Assembly: GCA_964017195.1 (NCBI GenBank)
Contig: OZ024898.1
Location: 18,323,304 to 18,387,303, forward strand
Length of the DNA: 64,000 nt
Reading direction: 5' to 3'
From: Siderastrea radians
Taxonomy: Eukaryota; Cnidaria; Anthozoa; Scleractinia; Rhizangiidae
Positions within the stretch are counted from its first letter, which is position 1; each line of letters begins with the position of its first letter. The translations under genes were made by a program, and so were the position numbers. Shown in pieces: positions 34,101-46,200 of the stretch. The notes beneath the pieces were generated by a model, which did no database searches, was not told where the DNA came from, and saw only the letters and a list, made by a program, of their open reading frames with translations.

Positions 34101-37100
34101 TCAAGTCCTGAAATACATCCAATTTTGCCGCCTGCTTCAGACGTCCCCTCTTCCCGTCTCGGTCACGAATCTTTGTCGCTACTGTGTCTTCTTGGGGCGC
34201 ACAATGAAGTACTCGTCCATCGTAAACTATTTGGATGGTATCCGCTGGCTTCATGTCATGTTCGACTACCCACCGCCTCCGCTTTCCCACTGTCGCGTGC
34301 AGTTGACCCTGCGAGGCTTGAAACGTCTTCTCTCCGCGTCGGTTCAACGCAAGCTCCCGATTACATCGTCCATTCTTCTGGCTTTACGAAATGTCATGGA
34401 CTTCTCCTTGCCACTTCATCGCGCGCTCTGGGCAGCCTTCCTTCTTGGTTTCTTCAGCTTCTTTCGCAAGTCCAATATCATCCCTCCAAGTCACTCGCAA
34501 TTCTCTCCGAACAAACACCTGTCACGCTCCGACTTCCATTTTCACCACGTGGGGCCTCATCGTCTCTGTCAAATGGTCCAAAGTTCTTCAATTCCGCGAA
34601 AGGACACTTCTCATTCCATTGGTTTCCATACCGTCTCATGTTTTATGTCCAGTGCAAGCTCTTCGCGAGTTCTTCGAAATGTGCCCAGCTCCAGCTTCAA
34701 GTCCAGCCTTTGTTATCCCTACGGCTACTGGCCTTCGCTCACTCTCTTACAGCTCATTTACTAAACACTTAAAAGATCTCCTACGCCTTGCAGGTTTCTC
34801 TCCCAACAACTACTCCGGGCACTCATTCCGCCGTGGAGGAGCCACATATGCCAGCTCACTCGGTATTTCCCACGAGTTAATTCAACTTCAAGGTGACTGG
34901 GCTTCTACCGCTTACGTTGAGTACCTAGCAAGACCACTCCGACAGCGCTACACCTTGGCGGAACAGGTTGCGACTCAAATTGCAACTTCTACATCCACCT
35001 CTGACTCTCTACTTTTACAGTAAATTAATGTTCCTTGAACTGTGTTGGCGTGCTTCTCTTTTGGACGGCTTTCGGCCTCAGGACAAAGAACATTTTATTA
35101 CAGAACTATTGGACTTTGGAACAATTTAGATCCCTTTTTAAAATCAAGCTGTTCAGTTCAAGTTTTTAAACGTATCTTAAAGAGTAAGCTTTTAGACAAT
35201 TTTGTAAATACTCCCTAAATTTTATTCATTTTTAGTATTTTGGCGACTACAAAGTTTAGATAATGTTGTAAATGTTTCTTAAATTTGATTAATTTTGATT
35301 GTATAGTTATTAGTAACTTAGTAATTTAAGTAATTGTTCCTGAAAAGCCCCATTGGGGAGGTAACAATAAAGTATGTAGTATGTAGTATGTAGTATGTAG
35401 TAATTATTACCTGTCAATAAATAAACTGCCAGTCTGTCACGCCAACACTGCTTGATGCTTAACTGTCTCGAACGTGTCCATTATGTGTAAGATAAAACGA
35501 CTAGGTTTATCTGGGTATAATTGACAGTGCGGTAACGTACTTCCGCTAATTGTCTAGTATGAGTTTTATCCCGCCGCGTTGCGAAACAGTCAGTTCTCCT
35601 CGCACGCCTTTCACTAGCTCGCTCGATTTCTGTTCCCTCCCTACCCACCCTTTTTCCTTTTTTATTTTTGTTTTTGTTGTGTCATATTGTGTATTTTTTA
35701 GTTAGTTACCTACGGCAGGGGTTTGTGATTGTATTGTTTGATTATGGACGGCTTTCGAAATTAATTATTACCTGTCAATAAATAAACTGCCAGTCTGTCA
35801 CGCCAACACTGCTTGATGCTTAACTGTCTCGAACGTGTCCATTATTGTGTAATAACCCAAAGTACACAGAATACATTACTAGGATCGTGATTTTGTTAAA
35901 ACAACAAAACTAAACCAGGTGTACTTACATGGCGTACTCCCACTTGTAGTTGCACAAATACCAGAGTTGTGTAGGTGTGGACAAACAACGAGGAGCTCTT
36001 ACATGAGATAGCCCATAGTCTGCTCCCAAGACTACCCCCATCTTCATTATACGAATATCGCTGGCAGGGAAACACCAGTATAAAAAGGGCTGTGGGGTTG
36101 TCTAGGGAGCAGACGAGAGAACCCTTAAGACCCTTTTGTTTTTAGTACGTAGTTAATACAAGTAACATTGCTTTTACAGAATATGACACCGTTCATGGCC
36201 GCATCTTAGCAGTCAACATGGCACATATGCGAAAGAAGCGTCAAACTCCTGGAAATGAATCGCTGGACGGAAACGTGTTTACAGGAATAGAACAGGCTAA
36301 CAGAGGTAAATCAGAAAAACACTTGAAGTTTAATTCAATGGCGTTTGTAGATTTGTGAATGCTATCGCAAAACGTCTTGCTTGGTTGTGGTTCTTGTCTA
36401 TGTGCTCAAGGAGGTACCAAAAGAGGACATTAACAACTGACCCTTTTGCAAAGATCCGGTCATGGAACACATTTTATTTTTGCACGTTTTGTCCTTGTCA
36501 TGTTTCCTTTGGAAATACTATTACTGTTGGTCAGTAATACCCTCTGTTCAGGGAACAAATGTGCACCAGTGCTTATTTAAATGCTTAGCAAGGTTTTTGT
36601 TTTGTAAGTGTATTTTACTTCTAAATGTAAGTTTCTAAGCAAGATTAGTCAATTTAAAAGTAAAGTACGTACAAAGGACACGATTTAGAAATATTATCCA
36701 AGAGGTTGAAGACTTCAACAGCTGTCACACGTCTCTGACTCATAACTTAGTGTCTTAAACATATATTTTCGTTGTCGGTCGATTGTTGCAGAAGACTTTT
36801 TAAAGTGATGATTTGCAAAGCCTAGCTTAAACTTCAGGAAAATATGTATATAGCTCAGCTCAAAAATGGCGTTCAAAAGTCCGATTTGCACTTAAGCCTT
36901 AACGGCGGTTAACTCACTGGCAACACATCAAGAGAACGCTGCACCTCGAAACCAGCAAACCAGCAAAGGGTTACCCCCTCCCCCCGCCAATTAACTAATA
37001 ATAATAGTGATAATAAGTAAGTAAATAAATCACATGAATACGCGCCTTTTACAAAGAGTTCTTATTTGTTTTGTTTGTTGTCTTTTCTTTCGCTCCTTTA

Positions 37101-37254
37101 GCTAACATGTCAAAGTTTTATCAAGGGGACATAAGGCTAGATCCTGAACTTGAAGATTATGTAACAACTGGAGGTCACTCACGGAATGCCATAAGAGAGC
37201 GCAAGCTGTTGTGGACAAGTCGGGTTATACCATATCGGATTCCTTCCTGGATGA
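28169..37254 (+). CDS. Astacin gene exons 1-4: signal peptide and propeptide
   Basis: Exon 1 (94 nt) begins ATGGCTACTTCAACGTC and encodes a hydrophobic leader [12 protein letters not shown], typical of a secreted protein. Exons 2 and 3 encode an acidic then basic propeptide (MRKKRQ). Exon 4 has FYQGDIRLD; the Asp of this motif occupies the zinc in astacin zymogens. Basic residues (IRERK) just before [12 protein letters not shown] mark the likely activation site. All four donors leave phase 1. Confidence 0.9.
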
Positions 37255-40200
37255 GTACGTATTTGTATTATTTCCTTTCGGAATGGAGTAGAGGGTGGGA
37301 AAAGGGGGGGAGGGGATGTATCCTTGTATGGTGCGTGCCATCAGTTATGGTCCTCCAACTGCGTTGTAATAAAGACAACTCAACAAATCAGTGTCCGCTT
37401 TCTGGGGTCTCTGTATCTAAATCAAAATGAAAAGTAAGGAAGGAGAAAAACCGACAAAAAAAATTCAAAATTAACTTAATGCCTTTTGTAGCTACAATAA
37501 TTTCCAAAAATAGAAACTTCGCTATTGGGAGTTACCACAGGAGCTATATCAGCTCTTTGAAAGTTACATTGTTATAGAGCGCATCCCGGGTAGTGCACCA
37601 TATACCGAGTTACGTCACAAAGACCAAAATAGAACGACAACAATATAAACCTGATACAAAACAACAACAACAACGCAATTTACTTAAGAAAAGAACGACA
37701 CAATAGACTTTGTATATTAAGCATTACCCCGCAACTAGGGAAATCGAAAGTGAGCCTTATTGGTGGAAGATGAGTGCTGTTTCTACAGAATCAACTCTCC
37801 CCATTGGTATTCAATTGGCTGGTTCTCCTAGAGCAACATACAAGGATGTGAGCCCACATTGAGGGAGATTGTTGTTTGCAACAGGGTTAGCAGACTTAAA
37901 ACGCCTCTTTACACGCGCCTTTTTGAAGACGTCAGTTCAGATGGCTTAGTTTGGTTTTTGTTTAAAAATCCAAACAGGTCACGTCTTCCTGGGCCAACAG
38001 TCAGGGAACCTGACTGTTGGCCCTTGAGTGTTAAATAGCCTATCTTCCTTAAATTACTTTAATTAAATGCCCGTTATCTCCACACATCACTATTTTCCTT
38101 CTAATATCCAATAATTTATTTTTGTTCCCGCGCTCGTTAACGCATATATTTCCCCTGAATCACTGTTGCTTAAAAGGTGTCATAAAAATATGTAACTTAT
38201 TATCATAACTGCTGAATCACCTTTATAGTTTGTACACAATCCTTTATTATAACTCCCGTTAAAAATAGCAGATCTAAAGATCGCTTCCATCAATGTCAGG
38301 GGAATAGGAAACGACAAAGAGAGATGGGAGACCAACTGGCTGAGAAATAAGAAACAATCAATCTTCTTTTTGCAAGAAGTGCACCGCACCGAAAACAATG
38401 TTGACAAGTGGAGAGCTGAATGGGGCTATAAAGCATTGTTCAGTTGTTGCTCAGGCAGCTCTGCGAGTATTTGCATTCCCTTTAACAGCAATTTTAATTT
38501 GGATGTTATAAAATCCTATTCTGATCCCTCTGGGCGTTTTGTGATATGCGATATCAAAATTGATGAAGCTTTTTTCACCCTCGCTAACCTATACGCTCCA
38601 AATGAAGACAACCCGAATTTTTTCAAACTTTTTTTGACCATCTAGACGATTTTCAATGCGAAGAAATAATACTCGGCGACCACTTTAATCTTGTTCTCAA
38701 TATTGAAAACGACAAAAGAGGCGGACTCCCCAGAACCCATCAAAATGCACTAAAAGTAGTCAAGCAATCTTGCGATGAATATGATTTAAATGAGATTTGG
38801 AGAACATTGTACCCGAATAGTTGCAGATTTACGTGGCGCCGAACAAAACCGGAAATACACTGCAGGCTTCATTTTTTTCTAATAAGTTCAAGTCTTTTTA
38901 GGATAAAAATTAGCGATAGAAACACGACGTTTCGACGACTGAATGTCGTCATTATCAAGTGTAAATAGGGAAAGTTTGATATGCAGTCATCGAAACGTCG
39001 TGTGTCTATCGCTAATTTTATCTTAAAATGTTTTAAAACATCCTGTGTAAACAGAAGTTCAAGTCTAATTTGTAACATCAACCAAGTAGACATTGTGCCT
39101 GGCTTTAAAACGGATCAATTGATGATAACACTTAAAATTGCCTTGCTTCACAATCAAAGAGGAAGAGGTTTCTGGAAGCTTAGCATGTCTCCCTTGACAG
39201 AAGACGAATACCAGAGTCAAATTAAAACAGTCATTCAAGAAACAAAAAAGAAATGCAAATCTGACAATTCAATTACATTATCTCTGCTTTGGGAAATTAT
39301 TAAAATGAAGGTTCGTGAACAATCAATATTTTACGGGGCTGCTAAAAAATCAAAATATATATCCCGTAAGAATACACTTCACAAAGAAATTGCTGATTTG
39401 GAAGGTGAAATTATATTCCAACATGGCCATAAGCGAAGTGCAAAAGCAAAGATGTAAATAGACAATCTTAAGAACGAGCTTGAGAAAATCGTAGAAAATC
39501 GGACAAAGGGTGCTATTTTGCGATCGAAAACCCCGATAGTACAACGAAGGAGAAAAAACGCAAAATTTTTCTTAAACCTAGAAAAAAGACATCATAAACA
39601 ATGAACAATCAGCCGTTTAAAGAAGGACGAAAATAACTTTGCTACTACTGATAAGGAAATTCTTAACGAATGCGAGCTTTTACAGAAATTTGTATTCGTC
39701 AATGTTCGAAACTGACACTCTCCCATCTGATTCAGACTTCTTTTTTCGTGAGAATCGATACAGTACTTAGTAGTGAAGAAAGTGTATCTATGGAAGGCCA
39801 GCTGACAAAAACAGAGTGCTTTAATGCTATGAAAGACATAGACAGATCCGGGGAAGAGTCCAGGAACTGACGGCTTGCCGTCTGTTTTGGTCTTTTGGTC
39901 TGATATTTCTGAACCAGGGTTGAAGTCTTTAAACTATGGCTTTGAGAATGGTTAGCTCTCTATATCCCAGAGACGAGGTATCATTAAGCTTATCCCTAAA
40001 AAGAATGAAGAACTCTATTATATACGTAACTGGAGACCTAACTCTTTGCCCCTGGTCTCCTTTATACCGAAAAGGTTTCAGCAAAGACTTTTCTCTATTT
40101 TTCCCTCTTTTAAGCAAAATAAAAATAAACACAAAACTAAGAAGGATTTAGAGAATGATGTACTACAGGCAAAGTGTGGTATATTATATGTACAATAAAG

Positions 40201-43200
40201 TGTTTTTCTTTGTAGGTCACATAACTTTAAATGTCCAAAAGGCGATCCAAGAATTCCACAGAAAAACCTGCCTCCGGTTTGTTAGCTATAACAGTGCTTA
40301 TCACAGAAACTACATTGAGTTTGGAAACGACGATGGGTAAGTTGCAGTGAGAACTTTTCTTTTGCTTGTGCCATTATCACCTTGGTCATTAACAAGAGAC
40401 TTAATTTACTCCAAGGATCATTAAGGATGTCTTAGCTTGTAAAGGAAGCAGTGAACACTGTTGTAGATCACTGGGAAAAATCATAGTATATCGTATGACT
40501 GAATTATTATTGAGGCCTCATAAACGTAAAGACAACAAGGCATCCTAACTGTGTACCTTTGGACTTTTACTTTATCTTATTTAAAAGAGATAGGAAATAA
40601 ACATTACTGAAAAACATAAATAAAGAAAAGTAAGAATTAAAAACAATCCTGTACCTTAGTTTGGTTGTAGCTGACTAGAAACGAAGTTGTAAAAAGTTGT
40701 TTGGGAGTTAGCTGGCCGTTGCTCAGTCTGACGCTGTTTCACCTAGCTGACGACGGACCCAATAGCCTTGTTGGCTCTTTGCTAAATCCTCAATTCCCTA
40801 AATATCCTGAACGTTTGCGTTTGATTGGTCAAAAAAATTCACTTGACATAATATGCCCGAACTAAAACTGGGACATTTTTAATGCTCGTTACTGCCTGCG
40901 CGTCACAAAAAATCATGCCTAGAAATCATTTAAGTTTATATATTTCTTTGTTTTTCCTCACATGGATTCCCAAGATGCTCATCGAGAGTAGGAAAAAGAT
41001 ACGCAGAGTACGGACGGCAGATTATATCCATTGGTGACGGTTGTAACCATGTCGGAACAATTATCCACGAGATGATGCATGCGATAGGTACGCGTTGCAA
41101 AAAAATGTTGTTGAACGAAATGTAATCAAGAGTGGTAAAATTAATTCTGTTCACCAATTTATTACTCATTGCTGACGGCACTGTTACACAGGGCATGCTG
41201 CAAGTAATCTCATAATGCGCAGAAGAATGGTCCAATTTTCGGGAAACTCATAAGGACTATTTTTTCTCGTGGCGATAAATCTCCTTTAGGCTTTTAAGTT
41301 GTAATATGTTTTGATACATAATATATAGGATATTTTGCAAGTTGTCTTGTAACGATCCCGTCACCTTTGCGTTGCCAGTGGCAGAAAAAGCCCCACGAAA
41401 CTATGTCCTCACATCACTTGAGTTGACGTGTAACCAACCGATCTTTTTCTTTGTGCTTGTTACCGCTGTTCTTTAGCAGGTGAAGAGGACAGAAGGTTAC
41501 GTGATACACATTGAATGTTGGATTTAAAAAAGAAAGACAATTAATGCCGTTTGTCAGACTAAGATATACATGTAATATGCACTTCCTTCTGTGCTGTCTT
41601 TCAGTGCCTAGTTCTCTCAGGGGAATCCCTCCAGGGAATCATGATAGTTGTGTGCAACTGACAAAATAAGTCCAAAATGACTTGTCATGCGGGCTTTATC
41701 CAGACGCTTGATTTACTTAAAGAACGTTTCCGTCTGTGTAATGCAACGCAGAGCTTTCCTAATTGCCATGGTAATGAGTGATATGTCGTGCTATGCTATC
41801 TTCGTTCTTGTCCCCAGGACCGCCTGGCCCTCTTAGCCGTCGGCACCTGGGCACGAGGACCAGATGGCCAACTGGTCCTCCTGCCCAGGCGCCGGCGGCT
41901 AAGAGGGACAGGCAGCTCTGCGGACGAGAAAGTACTATCTTCTGCTGTGCAGTGCTTTGCCTGGCTAAATATCAGTCTTCTTCATTGGATTGACCGTGTC
42001 AACGGCCATACATTGACAATGTTACGGAGATTCTTGACGCAGTCATTGCATTCGACTACTCTTATTTAATATTTGGTCGGTGTTATAGGTTTCTTCCACG
42101 AACAATCAAGAAGCGACAGAGACAAATACGTTAAAATCTACTGGGAGAACATTTTAGATGGTAAGAGTTTCGTACCTACTAATTTCTATGCAAAGACTAA
42201 CTTTCCTATTAAATCCAACTAAAGGAGCTTTTTGGTTAATGGGTACCTGCGTTTAGCAACGGATTAAGTGGCATAAATCGAAGCACCAACTAACCATGTA
42301 CGTCCTGCAATTAAGAAAAAAAAAGAAAACTTGTAAAGCCATCGCAAAGTGTCCTTGAAACATAGGTGTAAAATTGAGAGATATGTCCAGGATTGAACTC
42401 TGCTACGAAAATTACGAAAACTGCGAAAATTCGCAAACATACCAAAAAAAGCCTCAACATGCCAGAGGGTGCCAACGAGAACTGCAATTTTACAAAAATT
42501 ACGAGAATTACAATAATTGCGAAAATTCGCAAAGATCTTAGAGGGACCCAACGAGAATTACGAAAACTGCAAAAATCGACACGAAGAATGCCTTGGAAGG
42601 TGTCAGAGGGTCTCAACGAGAAATGCGAATTTTACGAAAATTACGAGAATTACGAAAACTGCGAAAATCTGCAAACGGCTTAGAAAGGCTCAAACAAGAC
42701 AAACGTGTCATAGTTCTAACGAGAGCTGCGAATTTTACTAAAATTACGAGAATTACGGTAATTGCAAAAATTCGCAAAGATGTCAGAGGAACCCAAGGAG
42801 AATTACGAAAACTGCAAAAAATCGCTAAATTTTGCAAAAAATCTTGGAAGATGTCAGAGACATCCAACGATAACTAAAAAATTTACGAAAATTACAAAAA
42901 CTGCGAAAATTTCCAAAAGCACCAAGAAAGCCTCAACCATGTCAGAGGGACCCAACAAGAACTGCGAATTTATGAAAATTACGAGAACTACGATTATTGC
43001 AAAATTCGCAAAGAACTTAGAAGGGACCCAACGAGGATTGCGAAAACTGTAAAAAATCGCTAGGACACGAAGAATGCATTGGAAGATGTCAGAGAAGCCC
43101 AATGAGAACTGCGAATTTTACGAAAATCAGGTGAATTACAATAATTGCAAAAATTAGCTAAGATCCCAGAGATACCCAGCGAAAATTCGCAAACGTAACC

Positions 43201-46200
43201 AAGAAAGCCTTATGAAAGCCCTCATGATGTCGGAGTGGCCCATTAATAATTGCGAAAATTACAAATATTATGATTATTAGGAAAACTGGTAAATTGGCAA
43301 ACGCCAAAAAAAAATTATGAGATATCAGACATACATTAAGAAAAACTGCTTGAGAAACAAGGGTCACAATTTGACCATAAACATCATCAATGACAAAACA
43401 TGTATTTCTGCATTGTCACTTTGCAACAGCTTGTTTTATATATCATTTTACCTGTCACAAACTGCAAAATCCTCTGGGTTGGTTTTAAATTTGCTGTCTT
43501 ATAACATAGAGGGCAAAATTACTGATTGCTGATTGGTTGAGACAGAGGGCATTTTTTCTTTAAATTTTCTTCCTGAGGAGAGCAAAATTACTGACTCCTG
43601 ATTGGCCAAGCGCCAAAAATACATGCATTTCATTGGCTGAGCGCGCAAGCGCGCCATTTGCATTTTGTAGCCGTCTTGAAACGAAAAGCAGATTTGAATT
43701 GGATTTTGAATTGTTCAACACAAGGATATTGCTTCAGAGTTTAAATTTAACAGAGTTAGTTGGCAAAAATGGTATGGTCTAAGGGTGATAGCTCGAAGAG
43801 AAATTCCAGAAAGTCAGAACCTGAATGTTTTACGGGAAACAGCAAAGGGTTATTTGTTTTAAAACTATCGAAAACTTTGGTTAATTCAGCGAGGGAGAGG
43901 AAGCTTTGCAACTCAGGTAACTTAAATTAATTTACTTAGTTTGAGTTTTAAGTGTGTTTTTTCAATGAACTAGAATTGTAATTATCTCATAAGATGAACA
44001 TATGCATAATAGACAGTTTCTTTTCAGTTGTCTTTTGCTCTGTACGCTGAGCAGCAGTTTAATAAACTGCTTATGTGGAGAATTGTTTATTCCGAGGGCC
44101 GGCTGATTGTGTTTCGACGTGCATGGAAAGTTTTCAGAAAATTTTTCCCTCTGTGTTACAAACAAGTAATCGTATTGAGTCTTCGTCGCTGCACGACTTG
44201 GGCAATTTGTGAAAACTTTGAAAATACAAGTGAAAATTTATCCTTAATTCTACTCGGCCTCATGCGATTACATATACTTATTTCATGACTGATTGACTAT
44301 AAGAAATAATCATTCAAGAAATCACAACTATCTATGCTTTCAAATTTAGAGGCCTTTTTGCAAATGCAGCTTGTGAGGGGTGCAAACACAACAACAGATA
44401 GGAAACAAAATAAAGCCAACATATGCTTACGTGACTTCCTTTCTTCTTTGTATCATAGCCACTACAGCCAATAAATCGTTGTAATCCTCCTCCGTTGTTT
44501 TTACAATCATTTGATGTCCAGAAATTGCTTTAAGGACGTTAGCGCTAATTGTTTCTGTGCATCCTTACTGCGCACGCAATTCACGTCGCCATGTCATGCC
44601 ACGTCATGCATTGAGCGCGCGCACTGTTGAAGAAATGTAGAGATGTATAGCGCTAGTGGGCATTTTAATATCTATGCACGGATTTATCTCTCTTAAATGT
44701 TCGGTGACCCCAGATTTTCTTTTGATAGATCACTTTTTTATCGATTGTCTACGTTTTATGGAAAATTGGAGAAAATCTGTGTTGTGGAAGTTTGATTTTC
44801 AACTTTTCTACCCACGCATCATTGAATTCCGCCATTATAGTAGGTGACCCCCCCAATTTTTTTGCATTTCTGACATAGGTAACTCATTATCTGATTGTAG
44901 CAAAAGTATGAAACAAATCTGTGTTGTAGAAGATTTTCGCGCAAACGTCCTTAAATGTACATCTTGAATGCAAACTATTGAGATAAATTGACATGTTTGA
45001 ATTAGAGGCCAGTCAGTGGAGAAAATCATCCTTCAATTGTGGAAGTACTGGTAATGGTGTGTTTCACATTTCCAGACTGAAAAGCTGCATGGGAAGTACG
45101 GAATTTCTCAACTCCCAGCTTGTCGGTGCACAGACAGCCTAAGTATGAGATATGTTTTGCATACATCACGTATTACTGAGTCTACTCCACGTGTGTGCAT
45201 ATATTATTGAACCTTCGTAGAAATATAAAAGTCTGTATGGGAATGTTGCAAATCCGCTTCATATGCCAGAAATATTAAATAATTCAAATTAAAAAGTGTT
45301 TATTCATACTTCTGGGTTGTTTCGTCGCTGTTTATGACCTTTCTGGACTGGTTTGCACCCTTTTATAGCTATTTGAGGGAGATACTGTTTTTAAGTTTTC
45401 TCGTCAGTAATGAATTAATTAAAGGTCGGCGGGCTGTTGCTTGGGCCACACGTCCTTACTCGAAGCTCGATAAATGCCATAAAATCCGATTCGGTTTCTC
45501 CAAAATTACCTTCGTCGAAGCTGTCGATGTCTTAAGGTTTTTGTTTGTTGCCTCTAAAGGTGTAAGTCTTTCCTTCATCACTCCAGAAACGACCACTTTT
45601 AAACAAGAGGTTGACTATTTTACTTGTCCTTATAGCTGGAATCACACTGTCTGGGCGTAAAGAATATTATGGGTTCGAAAATCCCGTTCGTTGGCTACGT
45701 CATCGTGGCAAAACTTTTGTCAACCGGGGATAGGGGTAGTATCATGAAAATCCTACCGTGGGAGGGATCCTGAAGCGATTTCCCTGGAAATAACAATCAT
45801 GCAAGAAGCTCATAGGAAAAGTAAAATCGAACCTATGAGTTGATTGTATTTAAATCGGACACGTGGTATTGTCGGATTTTCTCGTGTCCGTTTTCTGGTT
45901 GTTTAACAGTTTCAAAACATTAAAATATTTGTATGTACAAATGGGACAACTGTTGGCATATCCTACAAATAATCGAAACCCAGCCTATATATATTTAAAG
46001 TTCAAGGGCGTTGATTTGGAGTCTTACAGCCTTCTTTTACAACATTCTTGTTTTGAAATTTAGAAATAAATTTTCTAAATTCAAAACAAGAATGCTCGCA
46101 CGTGCAAATGGGATAATCGGTTCCCATATGCTCCAAATAAAACTACCAATACTATTTATAACAGCTGAACTTTGAGAAGGCTGTAATACTCTCAATCAAC

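Larger units (their letters stand above)
31361..35845 (+). mobile_element. Ngaro/DIRS-type YR retrotransposon with split direct repeats
   Basis: Order A1-gag-RT-RNase H-tyrosine recombinase-B1-A2-B2. A1 (31361-31404) equals A2 (35591-35634), 44 bp; B1 (35401-35484) equals B2 (35762-35845), 84 bp. This split arrangement is the hallmark of Ngaro-type elements that integrate with a tyrosine recombinase and leave no duplication. It lies in intron 2 of the astacin gene, same strand. Frameshifts in gag, RT-RNase H and recombinase show the copy is dead, although the repeats are identical. Confidence 0.92.

Noticed and set aside
34125..34772. 215-codon open frame at 34.1-34.8 kb as a separate protein
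   Set aside because: It is an out-of-frame shadow of the frameshifted tyrosine recombinase.
42264..43102. Several open frames on both strands in the 42-43 kb satellite
   Set aside because: Periodic GCGAAAATT repeats keep frames open; composition is low-complexity and no start or splice signals fit.
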